A stretch of 64,000 nucleotides of DNA from Hyphomicrobiales bacterium (lineage in GTDB: Bacteria; Pseudomonadota; Alphaproteobacteria; Rhizobiales; Rhizobiaceae), in the NCBI GenBank assembly GCA_900474095.1, contig UCOA01000099.1, forward strand, positions 1 through 64,000, in the 5' to 3' direction. The notes under the pieces were generated by a model. That model ran no database searches, had not been told where the DNA came from, and worked only from the letters and a program-made list of their open reading frames with translations. This document shows positions 17,793-27,378 of the stretch, piece after piece. Every line of letters starts with the position of its first letter. The stretch's first letter is position 1. Both the position numbers and the translations under genes were made by a program.

Positions 17793-19274
17793 TCACCACC
17801 ACTTCTGCGGCGAGAACTTACCGGCTGCCTGCTCGATGACATGCGCAGTCTTGAACAGGGTTCCTTCCTCGAACGGCTTGCCGATCAGCTGCAGGCCGAG
17901 CGGCAGGCCCTTGTGGTCGAGGCCGGCGGGAACGGCGATGCCCGGAAGCCCGGCCATATTCACCGTCACCGTGAAGATGTCGTTCAAATACATCTTGACC
18001 GGATCCGATGCGAGATCCTCGTCGGCGATGCCGAAGGCGGAGGATGGGGTGGCAGGCGTCAGGATCGCATCGACGCCGGCGTGGAAGGCCAGTTCGAAGT
18101 CGCGCTTGATGAGGGTGCGGACTTTCTGGGCGCGCAGGTAGTAGGCGTCGTAGTATCCGGCCGAGAGCACGTAGGTGCCGATCATGATACGGCGCTTGAC
18201 TTCCTGACCGAAGCCGGCGGCGCGGGTCTTCTCGTACATGTCGGCAATGTCCTTGCCATCGACGCGCAGGCCGTAGCGGACGCCGTCATAGCGGGCAAGG
18301 TTGGACGAGGCTTCGGCCGGGGCGACGATGTAGTAGGCCGGAAGCGCATATTTGGTATGCGGCAGGCTGATGTCGACGATCTCGGCACCGGCGTCCTTCA
18401 GCCAGGCGATGCCCTGCTGCCACAGCGTCTCGATCTCCTCCGGCATACCATCGACGCGGTATTCCTTCGGAATGCCGATCTTCATGCCCTTCAGTGACTG
18501 GCCGAGCGACGCCTCATAGTCCGGCACCGGCAGATCGACGGACGTGGTGTCCTTCGGATCGACGCTCGCCATCGACTTCAAGAGGATTGCCGCGTCGCGC
18601 ACGTTGCGGGCGATCGGGCCGGCCTGATCGAGCGAGGAGGCAAAAGCGACGATGCCCCAGCGCGAGCAGCGGCCATAGGTCGGCTTGATGCCGACGGTGC
18701 CGGTGAAGGCGGCCGGCTGGCGGATCGAGCCACCCGTATCGGTCGCGGTCGCGCCGGCGCAGAGGAAGGCGGCAACGGCTGCGGCCGAACCGCCGGACGA
18801 GCCGCCCGGGACCAAGTCGAGGTTGGAGTCCTTGGCGCGCCAGGGGTTTTTCACCGGACCATAGTAGGAGGACTCGTTCGACGAACCCATGGCGAACTCA
18901 TCCATGTTGAGCTTGCCGAGCATGACGGCGCCGTCGTTCCAGAGGTTCTGAGTGACGGTCGATTCGTAACGCGGCTTGAAGCCGTCGAGAATGTGGCTGC
19001 AGGCCTGGGTGTGTACGCCCTCCGTGCCGAACAGGTCCTTGATCCCGAGCGGGATGCCTTCGAGCGCACCGGCCTTGCCGGCGGCGATGCGGGCATCCGA
19101 GGCCTTCGCCATGTCACGGGCCTTGTCGGGCGTCACCGTCACATAAGCGTTCAGCGCGCCATTCGCAGTCTCGATCGCGCCGATATAGGCCTCCGTCAGT
19201 TCGACGGAGGTGATGTCCTTGGAACTGAGCATGGTGCGCGCTTCAGCGATGGTCAGGCGGGTCAGGTCGGTCAT
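17793..19274 (-). CDS. gatA: Aspartyl/glutamyl-tRNA amidotransferase subunit A
   Basis: Glutaminase subunit of GatCAB, supplying ammonia. 493 aa. Amidase-signature triad: Lys in [10 protein letters not shown] (about 79), the glycine/serine-rich block [17 protein letters not shown] with the cis-Ser, and the nucleophile serine in [15 protein letters not shown] (about 180). C-terminal [18 protein letters not shown] is typical. Preceded by gatC with a 47 bp gap, so the pair forms an operon. Confidence 0.97.
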   Translation of the reverse strand: MTDLTRLTIAEARTMLSSKDITSVELTEAYIGAIETANGALNAYVTVTPDKARDMAKASDARIAAGKAGALEGIPLGIKDLFGTEGVHTQACSHILDGFKPRYESTVTQNLWNDGAVMLGKLNMDEFAMGSSNESSYYGPVKNPWRAKDSNLDLVPGGSSGGSAAAVAAFLCAGATATDTGGSIRQPAAFTGTVGIKPTYGRCSRWGIVAFASSLDQAGPIARNVRDAAILLKSMASVDPKDTTSVDLPVPDYEASLGQSLKGMKIGIPKEYRVDGMPEEIETLWQQGIAWLKDAGAEIVDISLPHTKYALPAYYIVAPAEASSNLARYDGVRYGLRVDGKDIADMYEKTRAAGFGQEVKRRIMIGTYVLSAGYYDAYYLRAQKVRTLIKRDFELAFHAGVDAILTPATPSSAFGIADEDLASDPVKMYLNDIFTVTVNMAGLPGIAVPAGLDHKGLPLGLQLIGKPFEEGTLFKTAHVIEQAAGKFSPQKWW

Positions 19275-19321
19275 GGCAGGCTTTCAAAATCAGGGGCGGT
19301 CGGGCGGGAGCGACGAAGGGC

Positions 19322-19609
19322 TTATTCGACCACTTTCGGGACGACGAAGAAATTCCGGTCCTCGTTCGGGGCATTGGCGACGATATCGTCCGCCTTGCTG
19401 CCATCGGTGACCACGTCCGCCCGCTTCTTCATCTCCATCGGCGTCACCGAGGTCATCGGCTCGACACCATCGACATTCACCTCGGAGAGCTGCTCGACAA
19501 AACCCAGGATGCCATTCAGCTCGCCGGTCATGCGCTGGGCATCGTCTTCGCTGACGGCAATGCGGGCAAGATGCGCGACGCGCTTCACGGTGGCGAGATC
19601 AACTGACAT
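19322..19609 (-). CDS. gatC: Aspartyl/glutamyl-tRNA amidotransferase subunit C
   Basis: Small clamp subunit that holds GatA to GatB. 95 aa, the usual size: [45 protein letters not shown] and a C-terminal [10 protein letters not shown]. The start ATG is at 19607-19609 with GGGAGA several bases upstream. First gene of gatC-gatA; its promoter should lie between it and the palindrome at 19657-19698. Confidence 0.95.
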   Translation of the reverse strand: MSVDLATVKRVAHLARIAVSEDDAQRMTGELNGILGFVEQLSEVNVDGVEPMTSVTPMEMKKRADVVTDGSKADDIVANAPNEDRNFFVVPKVVE

Positions 19610-19656
19610 GGATATTCTCCCAGTACGAAATTTCCTACCCGCTATAATGACCAAGG

Positions 19657-19698
19657 ACCAGCCACGCAACGGGGGAATTGCCCCGTTGCGTGGCTGGT
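19657..19698. repeat. Perfect 18-bp inverted repeat between UPF0173 gene and gatC
   Basis: Arms ACCAGCCACGCAACGGGG (19657-19674) and CCCCGTTGCGTGGCTGGT (19681-19698) around a 6-nt loop GAATTG. Every base pairs. No U-tract follows on either strand. It lies downstream of the UPF0173 gene and upstream of gatC, so it may act as a terminator-like barrier or 3'-end stabiliser. Confidence 0.85.
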
Positions 19699-19725
19699 CG
19701 AGCATTTCCGCAGGGTAGAAGAGGT

Positions 19726-20430
19726 TTAGAAAGAGACGATACCGCCGACCGCCGGAACCTCGACCTTCGCCTTTCCTCCGTCCATGGCAGCAACGAACGT
19801 GTCGGCCGTCTGGTCGATGATGCCGAACGAGCCGTAGTGGCAGGGGATGACCGTGCCGAACTTGAAGAACCGCTGGCAGGCGAGCGCGGCGACCGCCCCG
19901 CCCATGGTGAAGCGATCGCCGATCGGCACAAGGCCGATTTCCGGCTGATGCAGCTCGTTGATGAGCGCCATGTCGGAAAAGATGTCGGTGTCGCCCATAT
20001 GGTAGAGCGTCGGCTCGTCTTCGAAATGCAGCACCAGCCCGTTTGCGTTGCCGAGCGAATGCGACACGCCCTCCTCGGTGATCTGCGCCGACGAATGGAG
20101 CGCGTTGACGAAGGTGGTCGACAAACCGTCGAGGTGGATAGTGCCGCCGGTATTGCCCATTTCCAGCGCCTTGACGCCGCGCGAGCCGAGCCATACCGCC
20201 AGAGCGGCATTGGCGACGACAGTGGCACCGGTTTCCTTCGCCAGCGCGATCGTATCGCCGACATGGTCGTCATGGCCGTGGGTCAGGAGGATGTGGGTCA
20301 GCCCTGCCGCCGCATCCTTGCGCGTGGACTCGTCAAAGGACGGATTGCCGGTAAAGAACGGGTCGATCAGGATTTTTGCCTTGGCGGTTTCCAGATGAAA
20401 GGCGGAATGCCCGAGCCATTTGATCTTCAT
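19726..20430 (-). CDS. UPF0173 metal-dependent hydrolase (metallo-beta-lactamase fold)
   Basis: 234 aa. Begins [14 protein letters not shown], typical of the UPF0173 group; the metal site T50-H-G-H-D-D-H56 is intact, with a further His in NALHSSA, the Asp in YHMGDTDIF and the late His in [10 protein letters not shown]. Cellular substrate unknown. Single gene, divergent from ruvX (about 80 bp apart), with the large palindrome after its stop codon. Confidence 0.93.
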   Translation of the reverse strand: MKIKWLGHSAFHLETAKAKILIDPFFTGNPSFDESTRKDAAAGLTHILLTHGHDDHVGDTIALAKETGATVVANAALAVWLGSRGVKALEMGNTGGTIHLDGLSTTFVNALHSSAQITEEGVSHSLGNANGLVLHFEDEPTLYHMGDTDIFSDMALINELHQPEIGLVPIGDRFTMGGAVAALACQRFFKFGTVIPCHYGSFGIIDQTADTFVAAMDGGKAKVEVPAVGGIVSF

Positions 20431-20511
20431 GAAATACTCCTTGGTGATTTGTCGGCGGGATGCAGATATGGATCAGCCGACTAAACCTTAAAGACCGAAT
20501 CGGCAAATCAC

Positions 20512-21006
20512 ATGGCTGTTCTCACGATAGACGAACTCGCATCCAACCTCCTGCCCGGCCAGGCGATCGGCGGGCTCGACCTCGGCACCAAGACGATCGG
20601 CATTTCCGTCTCCGATCTCGGCCGGCGGTTTGCGACGCCGCGCGAGGTGATCAGGCGGGTGAAGTTCGGCATCGACGCTGAGGCGCTGCTTGCCATGGCG
20701 GCGAGGGAGAAGATCGCCGCCTTCGTTATCGGGCTGCCCATCAACATGGACGGTTCCGAAGGCCCGCGCGCCCAGGCAACCAGGGCCTTCGTGCGCAACA
20801 TGGCGCAAAAGACCGCCATACCCTTCATCTATTGGGACGAGCGGCTTTCGACGGTGGCGGCGGAACGGGTGCTGATCGAGATGGACGTGTCCCGCAAGAA
20901 ACGCGCCGACCGCATCGATTCGGCCGCCGCTTCCTTCATCCTTCAGGGTGCGCTCGACAGATTGACGGTGTTGGCAAGGGACGCGCCCCCCGATTCGGCA
21001 GGCTGA
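20512..21006 (+). CDS. ruvX: RuvX / YqgF, putative Holliday junction resolvase and 16S rRNA-processing nuclease
   Basis: 164 aa. RNase H-like fold: first catalytic Asp in [16 protein letters not shown] (D23), Glu in [19 protein letters not shown] and the late Asp in [18 protein letters not shown]. In many bacteria this protein trims the 5' end of pre-16S rRNA; a junction-resolving role is suggested by fold. The last 64 nt overlap, tail to tail, with the DUF6105-like gene on the other strand. Confidence 0.93.
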   Translation: MAVLTIDELASNLLPGQAIGGLDLGTKTIGISVSDLGRRFATPREVIRRVKFGIDAEALLAMAAREKIAAFVIGLPINMDGSEGPRAQATRAFVRNMAQKTAIPFIYWDERLSTVAAERVLIEMDVSRKKRADRIDSAAASFILQGALDRLTVLARDAPPDSAG

Positions 21007-21287
21007 ACCGCCGGAAAGCGGCGGCTGTACCAGGTGCGAATCTCGCGGCGCTTGCGGTAGCCGATGATCGCAAAGACGATCAGGCTGTCGAAGGCAATGG
21101 CGCGGGCGACGAGCGGCGGGATGGTCTCCGGCGGCAGGTCGAGCACGTGGCCGTAGACGGCGAAGACGAGATCATGCGCCTGCCGGGTCAGCATGAAGAT
21201 GCCGAAGCTCATGTCGTAATAGGAAAGGCCGTACCAGCCGGTGAGCAGGATGACGGGGCAAGCCCAGAGGATCAGGAACCACTTCAT
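20943..21287 (-). CDS. Small membrane protein, DUF6105-like
   Basis: 114 aa. N-terminal membrane helix ([21 protein letters not shown]), a middle stretch [30 protein letters not shown], a second hydrophobic segment at about 60-77 ([16 protein letters not shown]) and a basic tail [14 protein letters not shown]. Resembles rhizobial DUF6105 proteins; function unknown. Its start codon overlaps the stop of the small membrane gene upstream (ATGA), so the two are translationally coupled. Confidence 0.8.
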   Translation of the reverse strand: MKWFLILWACPVILLTGWYGLSYYDMSFGIFMLTRQAHDLVFAVYGHVLDLPPETIPPLVARAIAFDSLIVFAIIGYRKRREIRTWYSRRFPAVQPAESGGASLANTVNLSSAP

Positions 21288-21439
21288 GCCACTCTCCCCT
21301 CAACCATCATGCCGCGCTTGAGCTGCAACGACGCCCAGTCGAGCGCCATCGCGCCGACCAGAATAACGGTGGGTATCGTCAGATCGAGCGCGAGGCTCGC
21401 AAAAAACATCATCATGATGATCGTCAAGCCAGTTCTCAC
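21284..21439 (-). CDS. Small single-span membrane protein (51 aa), coupled to the DUF6105-like gene
   Basis: A short frame that conventional length cut-offs miss: GTG start at 21437-21439 with a good GGAG eight bases upstream, stop TGA at 21284-21286 overlapping the ATG of the next gene. The product begins MRTGLTIIMMMFFASLALD and continues TIPTVILVGAMALDW, a hydrophobic stretch at about 6-36, then a basic tail LKRG. The spacing, ribosome binding site and ATGA overlap argue for a real gene. Function unknown. Confidence 0.65.
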   Translation of the reverse strand: MRTGLTIIMMMFFASLALDLTIPTVILVGAMALDWASLQLKRGMMVEGRVA

Positions 21440-21608
21440 CGAACGTGCTCCATTCCGGAAATCTTAAATTTGTCTTACAAACCACTTTTGCTCCTTAACC
21501 CCGGCCGCGCAACGTAAACCATCCGTTAAGGTTAATTTCCGCGCGATATGGTTGCCGTCCTGTGGACAAGAGTCTATCGATGGATTTCTCCCTCCTTCGG
21601 GCCCCTTC

Positions 21609-22544
21609 ATGACGATCATCTTCGAAAGCATCCTGCCGATCTTCCTGCTCGTGTCGCTGGGCGTCTGGCTGAAGCGTTCGCCGCTGATCGATCTGACGCT
21701 CTGGGAGGGACTGGAGCAGCTCGGCTACTATATCCTCTTCCCTGCCCTTCTGTTCTCGACGCTGGCGACGGCCGATTTTACCGGCATGAAGACGGATGCG
21801 ACGGCGCTGGCGACGATCGGAAGCGTTACGCTGATGTCGGCCGCGCTGCTGTTGCTCTGGCCGATGCTGCGGGCCCGCCACGTCTCGTCCGCCGCCTTTA
21901 CATCCATCTTCCAGACGGCGACACGCTGGAACGGTTTCATGGCACTCGCCATCGCGCAGAAGCTCTACGGCCCGCTCGGTCTCAGCCTGACGGCGCTGGT
22001 GATGACCCTGGTGATCATCCCGATCAATCTCTACAATGTCGGCGTTCTCATCGGCTTCAATGGCGGCCCGAAGGGGCTCAAGTTCTTTGCCTTCAAAATA
22101 GCCACCAATCCGCTCATCGTCGCTTCCGCGCTCGGCATCGTGCTGAATGCGTCGGGGATCACGGTCTACGGACCGGTGCTGAACGCCATCGAGATGCTGG
22201 CCAGCGCCTCGCTCAGCCTCGGCCTCGTCATGGTCGGCGCGGGCCTGAAGGTTTCGGACGCGCTGCGGCCGAGCCTTGTCGCCCTACTCGCCGTCTTCCT
22301 GAAGCTGATCATCATGCCGGTCTTCATGGTCGGCACGGCCTATGCTCTCGGCATTCGCGGCGACAGCCTGCTGGTGATCGCGCTCGGCGCCAGTGTGCCG
22401 ACGGCGATGAACGGCTATCTTCTTGCCAAGCAGATGGGGGGCGATGCGCCGCTTTATGCGGCTGTCGCAACCGTGCAGACGGTCGTCTCGTTCTTCACCA
22501 TCCCGCTGGTGCTGACCGTTACCGGCTATGTCGCGGGCGGATAA
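21609..22544 (+). CDS. AEC-family transporter (auxin efflux carrier type)
   Basis: 311 aa inner-membrane protein, ten predicted spans in two repeats of five. Starts MTIIFESILPIFLLVSLGVWLKRSPLI as in other AEC members; NxxxP-like features follow, with GASVPTAMNGYLLAKQMGGD near the C-terminal repeat. The family exports or imports organic acids such as malate or malonate; substrate here unknown. Start chosen at the ATG following the CCTTC stretch; the open frame begins earlier at 21552 but lacks support. Its last 19 nt overlap the oppositely transcribed AidB-like gene. Confidence 0.85.
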   Translation: MTIIFESILPIFLLVSLGVWLKRSPLIDLTLWEGLEQLGYYILFPALLFSTLATADFTGMKTDATALATIGSVTLMSAALLLLWPMLRARHVSSAAFTSIFQTATRWNGFMALAIAQKLYGPLGLSLTALVMTLVIIPINLYNVGVLIGFNGGPKGLKFFAFKIATNPLIVASALGIVLNASGITVYGPVLNAIEMLASASLSLGLVMVGAGLKVSDALRPSLVALLAVFLKLIIMPVFMVGTAYALGIRGDSLLVIALGASVPTAMNGYLLAKQMGGDAPLYAAVATVQTVVSFFTIPLVLTVTGYVAGG

Positions 22545-24175
22545 AGCAGATCGACGATATAGGCGGAGTCAAAGCGCGAATCGAGCATGCCGTAGGTTGA
22601 GCGCCAGCCGGCGGCAAGACGGGATTCAAGGAACGCGTCGGCAATGCGCCCTGCCCCTAGCCGATAGAGTTCGGCGGCAGCGGCAGCGAGCGCCAGCTGC
22701 TCGACGAGCATTCGCGCTGCCCCTTCGTCGCGCTCGCACAGCGACATCGCCGCCCTAAGCACATCGACGGTCTTCTTGGCAGACGGGCCGAGATCGCGGC
22801 TGATCACCTGGAACAGCAACTCGAACAGATCCTTGCCGCGCGTCAGCACCCTGAGCACGTCGAGCGCCATGACGTTACCCGAGCCTTCCCAGATCGCATT
22901 GACTGGCGCTTCGCGATAATGCCGGGCGATCGGCCGTTCCTCGACATAGCCGCTGCCGCCGAGGCATTCCATCGCCTCATAGATCAGCGCGGGGGCGATC
23001 TTGCAGCACCAGTATTTCGCGACCGGCGTCATGATCCGCGCGTAGGCCGCGTCCTCGGCACTGTCGCGCGCCTTGTCGAAGGCTTCGGCGAGCCGGAAGG
23101 ACAAGGCGCTTGCTGCCGCCACGTCCAGCGCCATGTCGGCCAGAACCCGCGTCATCATCGGCTGGGCGATCAGCGCCTTGCCGGAAACCTTGCGGCCGCG
23201 CACATGATGCACGGCTTCAGCAAGTGAAGCACGCATCATGCCGGCAGACGCCAGGGCGCAATCGAGCCGCGTCAGCGTCACCATGTCGAGAATGGTGCGG
23301 ATACCGGCATCCGGCGTACCGAGCACGAACCCAAACGTGTCGGAGAATTCGACCTCGGACGAGGCGTTCGAGCGATTGCCGAGCTTGTCCTTCAGCCGCT
23401 GGAAGCGCAGGCCGTTGGCAGAGCCGTCCTCCAGGAGGCGCGGCACCAGGAAGCAGCCGAGACCGTCGCGTGTCTGCGCCAGCATCACGAACGCATCGCT
23501 CATCGGCGCCGACATGAACCATTTGTGGCCGTTGAGACGGTAGATGCCCTCACCGACCCGCTCGGCCGTCGAGGTGTTGGCACGGACATCCGTGCCACCC
23601 TGTTTTTCCGTCATGCCCATGCCGATGGTGACCGACGACTTCTGCATCCAGGGGCGGTTGGATGAATCATATTTCCGCGACAGGATTTTGGGCGCCCATT
23701 CCTTCTGCACGGCCGGGGACGCGGAAATCGCCGCCACGGATGCGCTGGTCATGGTCAGCGGGCAGAGGTGACCGCACTCGAGCTGCGCCGTCAGATAAAA
23801 GCGGATCGCCCGCGCCTTGTGCGATCGTCCGCGCTCGTCGGCGATGTTTTCCCAGGCCGAGGCATGCAGTCCCGATGTCATCGAGCGGCGCATCAGCGCG
23901 TGCCAGGCGGGATGGAATTCGACCACGTCGAGACGTTCGCCGCGCGGCCCATGGGTCCGCAGCTTCGGCACGCCCTCATTTGCCATGCGCGCCAGGTCCT
24001 GCGCCTCCGGCGATGTCGCATAGCGGCCAAGCGCCTCGAAGTCGTCGCGCAGGGGCCGCGGCATGGACGCGGCAATGTCGACCACGAGCGGATCGGACCT
24101 GAAGGCATTGATTCCCGACCAGGGCTTCGGCTGGTTCAGTTCGGCGAGTTTCTGTTCATTTCGGTTCAGAGTCAT
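22526..24175 (-). CDS. Acyl-CoA dehydrogenase family protein, AidB-like
   Basis: 549 aa flavoprotein. The length and layout match AidB: an N-terminal extension with NQPKPWSGINAFRSDPLVV, the dehydrogenase core with GMGMTEKQGGTDVRAN (FAD-contacting region) and YRLNGHKWFMSAPMSD, and the C-terminal AECLGGSGYVEE-type block (MECLGGSGYVEERPIARHYRE) followed by AIWEGSGNVMALDVLR, plus an extra C-terminal helical domain. AidB in E. coli is induced by alkylation and binds DNA. Whether this orthologue does so is inference. No SOS box was seen upstream. Confidence 0.88.
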   Translation of the reverse strand: MTLNRNEQKLAELNQPKPWSGINAFRSDPLVVDIAASMPRPLRDDFEALGRYATSPEAQDLARMANEGVPKLRTHGPRGERLDVVEFHPAWHALMRRSMTSGLHASAWENIADERGRSHKARAIRFYLTAQLECGHLCPLTMTSASVAAISASPAVQKEWAPKILSRKYDSSNRPWMQKSSVTIGMGMTEKQGGTDVRANTSTAERVGEGIYRLNGHKWFMSAPMSDAFVMLAQTRDGLGCFLVPRLLEDGSANGLRFQRLKDKLGNRSNASSEVEFSDTFGFVLGTPDAGIRTILDMVTLTRLDCALASAGMMRASLAEAVHHVRGRKVSGKALIAQPMMTRVLADMALDVAAASALSFRLAEAFDKARDSAEDAAYARIMTPVAKYWCCKIAPALIYEAMECLGGSGYVEERPIARHYREAPVNAIWEGSGNVMALDVLRVLTRGKDLFELLFQVISRDLGPSAKKTVDVLRAAMSLCERDEGAARMLVEQLALAAAAAELYRLGAGRIADAFLESRLAAGWRSTYGMLDSRFDSAYIVDLLYPPAT

Positions 24176-24313
24176 GTCGCGTTTCTAACCCAAGTCCCTG
24201 TGCTTAGGAACAGCACCGGGACGGGATAAACGCCGCTTCCCGCAACAATTTACGGGAGGCGCGCAAACGGTCACAAAAGCATGGGAATGCACCCTGTTTG
24301 CATGGCCTCCGCC

Positions 24314-24342
24314 TTGCCGGTTCGCCCCACAGTCATTATAGA
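24314..24342 (+). promoter_or_regulatory. Promoter of pyrB
   Basis: TTGCCG (24314-24319), 17 bp spacer, TATAGA (24337-24342). The predicted transcription start is near 24349, giving a short leader of about 27 nt before the pyrB ATG with GAGG as ribosome binding site. Confidence 0.6.
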
Positions 24343-24375
24343 CCCACGCAACTTCACCATATGAGGCGGCTCCCC

Positions 24376-25317
24376 ATGGATTTCTTTCCGCATCGCCACC
24401 TGCTCGGCATCAAGGGCCTGACGGAACAGGACATCACGCTCCTGCTCGACCGGGCAGACGAAGCTGTCAAGATTTCCCGCCAGAGAGAAAAGAAGACGTC
24501 GACGCTGCGCGGGCTGACGCAAATCAACCTCTTCTTCGAAGCTTCGACCCGGACGCAATCCTCCTTCGAGCTTGCCGGAAAGCGTCTTGGCGCCGACGTG
24601 ATGAACATGTCGGTCAGCAATTCGTCGGTGAAGAAGGGCGAAACCCTGATCGATACCGCGATGACGCTGAATGCCATGCATCCGGACGTGCTGGTCGTGC
24701 GTCACTCCTCGGCGGGGGCTGCCGCGCTGCTCGCGCAAAAGGTCTCCTGCTCCGTCGTCAACGCCGGTGATGGCCAGCACGAGCATCCGACGCAGGCGCT
24801 GCTCGACGCGCTGACCATCCGCCGCGCCAAGGGCAAGCTGTCGCGCATCATCGTCGCCATCTGCGGCGATGTGCTGCATTCGCGCGTCGCCCGCTCCAAT
24901 ATCCTGCTTCTGAACCAGATGGGCGCCCGCGTCCGCGTCGTCGCCCCTGCGACACTCCTGCCCTCCGGCATCGCCGATATGGGCGCCGAGGTCTATCATT
25001 CGATGGAGGAAGGCCTGAAGGACGCCGATGTGGTGATGATGCTGCGCCTGCAGCGCGAGCGCATGGCCGGCTCCTTCGTGCCCTCGGTGCGCGAATATTT
25101 CCGCTATTACGGGCTCGACGCTGAAAAGCTGAAAGCCGCCAAGGAAGATGCGCTCGTCATGCATCCCGGCCCGATGAACCGCGGCGTCGAAATCGCCTCG
25201 GAAATCGCCGACGGGCCGCAGAGCGTGATCGAGCAACAGGTGGAAATGGGGGTCGCGGTGCGCATGGCGGTGATGGAAACGCTTCTTCTCTCGCAGAACC
25301 AGGGGCCGCGCGCATGA
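24376..25317 (+). CDS. pyrB: Aspartate carbamoyltransferase, catalytic subunit
   Basis: Second step of pyrimidine synthesis: carbamoyl phosphate plus aspartate to carbamoyl aspartate. 313 aa from the ATG at 24376 ([15 protein letters not shown]), which has GAGG nine bases upstream; the open frame back to 24298 is not needed. Carbamoyl-phosphate loop [10 protein letters not shown], then [21 protein letters not shown], and the aspartate-binding MLRLQRERM (240s-loop equivalent) and [12 protein letters not shown]. No pyrI is present, as expected for this lineage. Its stop overlaps the pyrC start (ATGA). Confidence 0.96.
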   Translation: MDFFPHRHLLGIKGLTEQDITLLLDRADEAVKISRQREKKTSTLRGLTQINLFFEASTRTQSSFELAGKRLGADVMNMSVSNSSVKKGETLIDTAMTLNAMHPDVLVVRHSSAGAAALLAQKVSCSVVNAGDGQHEHPTQALLDALTIRRAKGKLSRIIVAICGDVLHSRVARSNILLLNQMGARVRVVAPATLLPSGIADMGAEVYHSMEEGLKDADVVMMLRLQRERMAGSFVPSVREYFRYYGLDAEKLKAAKEDALVMHPGPMNRGVEIASEIADGPQSVIEQQVEMGVAVRMAVMETLLLSQNQGPRA

Positions 25318-26597
25318 CCAACTCCCGCGTCCTGAAAAACCTCCGTATCATCGATCCCTCGCGGGGCCTCGACGAGACCGGAACCATCATTGTCGAAAAC
25401 GGTGTGATCCTTGCTGCCGGAAAGAGCGCCCCCGGCGCTCCGAAAGGCGCCGAAGTCAAGGATTGCAGCGGCCTCGTCGCCGTCCCGGGTCTGGTCGATG
25501 CCCGCGTCTTCGTCGGCGAACCGGGCGGCGAATATCGGGAAACCATCGAATCCGCATCACGTGCCGCGGCCGCGGGCGGTGTCACCTCGATCATCACCAT
25601 GCCCGATACCGATCCGGTCATCGACGATATCGCGCTGGTGCAGTTCGTGCAGAAGACGGCGCGCGACAAGGCGCTGGTCAATGTCTATCCGGCAGCGGCG
25701 CTCACCAGACATCTCGACGGCGAGGAAATGACCGAATTCGGCCTGTTGCGTGAGGCAGGCGCCGTCTGCTTTACCAACGGCCGCCAACCGGTGCACGACA
25801 CGCTCCTCCTTCGCCGCGCCATGACCTATGCCCGCGAATTCGGCGCCGTCATCGCGCTTGAGACCCGCGACAGATATCTCGGCGCCGGCGGCGTCATGAA
25901 CGAGGGCCTGCTCGCCAGTTGGCTCGGCCTCCCCGGCGTGCCGCGCGAAGCCGAGATCATCCCGCTCGAGCGCGACTTGCGTGTCGCCGGCCTGACCAAG
26001 GCCGCCTATCACGCCGCCAAGATTTCCCTGCCTGAATCCGCAGAAGCCATCGTGACAGCCCGCAAGCGTGGCGCAAACGTCACCTGCGGTGTCTCGATCA
26101 ATCATTTGACCCTAAACGAGAACGATATTGGCGAATACCGCACCTTCTTCAAGCTGTCGCCGCCGCTGCGTGGCGAAGACGACCGCGTGGCGATGGTCCA
26201 GGCGCTTGCCGATGGCACGATCGACATCATCGTTTCCTCGCACGATCCGCAGGATGTCGATACCAAGCGCCTGCCCTTTGCCGATGCCGCCGACGGCGCG
26301 ATCGGGCTCGAAACGATGCTGGCTGCGGCACTGCGCCTCTATCACAGCGGCGACGTGCCCCTGATGCGCCTGATCGACGCCCTGTCCACGCGGCCCGCCC
26401 AGATCTTCGGCCTCGACGCCGGAACGCTGAAACCAGGCGCCAAGGCGGACATCACGCTGATCGATCTGGACGAGCCATGGATCGTCTCGAAGGATGCCAT
26501 CGTTTCCCGCTCGAAAAACACGCCCTTCGAAAATGCCCGCTTTACCGGCCGGGCGGTTCAAACCTATGTTGCGGGAAAACTGGTTCATTCGCTTTGA
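25314..26597 (+). CDS. pyrC: Dihydroorotase
   Basis: Cyclises carbamoyl aspartate to dihydroorotate. 427 aa. The usual zinc motif DxHxH is replaced: the segment [20 protein letters not shown] keeps the Asp but reads D-A-R-V-F. Other His ligands are also not evident; [29 protein letters not shown] keeps the characteristic late Asp region. This is the pattern of the inactive PyrC-prime class that sits beside PyrB in an ATCase complex, so it may be a structural partner rather than an active enzyme. Translationally coupled to pyrB. Confidence 0.85.
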   Translation: MTNSRVLKNLRIIDPSRGLDETGTIIVENGVILAAGKSAPGAPKGAEVKDCSGLVAVPGLVDARVFVGEPGGEYRETIESASRAAAAGGVTSIITMPDTDPVIDDIALVQFVQKTARDKALVNVYPAAALTRHLDGEEMTEFGLLREAGAVCFTNGRQPVHDTLLLRRAMTYAREFGAVIALETRDRYLGAGGVMNEGLLASWLGLPGVPREAEIIPLERDLRVAGLTKAAYHAAKISLPESAEAIVTARKRGANVTCGVSINHLTLNENDIGEYRTFFKLSPPLRGEDDRVAMVQALADGTIDIIVSSHDPQDVDTKRLPFADAADGAIGLETMLAAALRLYHSGDVPLMRLIDALSTRPAQIFGLDAGTLKPGAKADITLIDLDEPWIVSKDAIVSRSKNTPFENARFTGRAVQTYVAGKLVHSL

Positions 26598-26612
26598 TTG
26601 AGCTTGCGGGCT

Positions 26613-26720
26613 GCCCCTCATCCGCACTATCTGGCACCTTCTCCCCGTAAACGGGAAAAGAGAGAGGCGGCAAATCCGTCGTCCCTCGCCCTGCTTGGGG
26701 GGAGAGGGACAGGGTGGGGG
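26613..26720. repeat. Degenerate rhizobial intergenic repeat
   Basis: C-rich start (CCCCTCATCCG), an inner dyad CTCCCCGT/ACGGG at about 26641-26655, and a G-rich end (GGGACAGGGTGGGGG) form an imperfect inverted structure. Sequence of this style, CCTTCTCCCCGTAAACGGG, is common between genes in Rhizobium relatives. It sits between pyrC and plsY. Confidence 0.5.
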
Positions 26721-26757
26721 CAAACGTCCGGCTGGACGGAATTTGGGGGAGACAACG

Positions 26758-27372
26758 GTGTCCGAAATATTTTCCTGGCAACTTGGGCCTGCGCCGACGA
26801 TCATCAGCGTGATCTTCGGCTATCTGCTCGGCACCATCCCGTTCGGCCTCATCCTCACCCGCATGGCCGGGCTTGGTGACGTCCGCAAGATCGGCTCCGG
26901 CAATATCGGCGCGACCAATGTGCTGCGCACCGGCAACAAGAAACTCGCGGCCGCCACCTTGCTGCTTGATGCCTTGAAGGGAACTGCCGCTGCGGCAATT
27001 GCCTCACGCTGGGGGATCGAAGCTGGAATTGCCGCCGGTTTTGCCGCGTTCCTCGGCCATCTCTTTCCCGTCTGGCTCGGATTCAAGGGCGGCAAGGGCA
27101 TCGCAACCTATATCGGCGTGCTTCTCGGGCTGGCGCCGATCATCGTTCTCGTCTTTTCCGCCGTCTGGCTCGCCATGGCAAAGCTCACCCGTTATTCCTC
27201 TCTCTCGGCACTGGTTGCAACACTCGTCGTTCCGGTTGTACTGTTGGTTTCGGGATATGGAAAAATCGGCCTTCTCTTCGTGATGATGAGCATCATCACC
27301 TGGATCAAGCACAGGGCAAATATTCAGCGGTTGCTGGCCGGAACGGAAAGCAAGATCGGGCAGAAGGGATAG
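26758..27372 (+). CDS. plsY: Acyl-phosphate:glycerol-3-phosphate acyltransferase
   Basis: Inner-membrane enzyme that makes lysophosphatidic acid from acyl-phosphate. 204 aa from a GTG at 26758, directly after a GGGGGAG ribosome binding site; an upstream ATG at 26695 would give an unrelated leader inside the repeat. Conserved motifs: [19 protein letters not shown] (motif 1), [18 protein letters not shown] (motif 2) and the C-terminal [16 protein letters not shown] (motif 3), with multiple membrane spans. Confidence 0.95.
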   Translation: MSEIFSWQLGPAPTIISVIFGYLLGTIPFGLILTRMAGLGDVRKIGSGNIGATNVLRTGNKKLAAATLLLDALKGTAAAAIASRWGIEAGIAAGFAAFLGHLFPVWLGFKGGKGIATYIGVLLGLAPIIVLVFSAVWLAMAKLTRYSSLSALVATLVVPVVLLVSGYGKIGLLFVMMSIITWIKHRANIQRLLAGTESKIGQKG

Positions 27373-27378
27373 GACTGC

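Noticed and set aside
21300-21485. 61-codon minus-strand frame MVCKTNLRFPEW...
   Set aside because: Different frame from the 51-codon membrane gene that has a GGAG site and ATGA overlap; composition is not protein-like.
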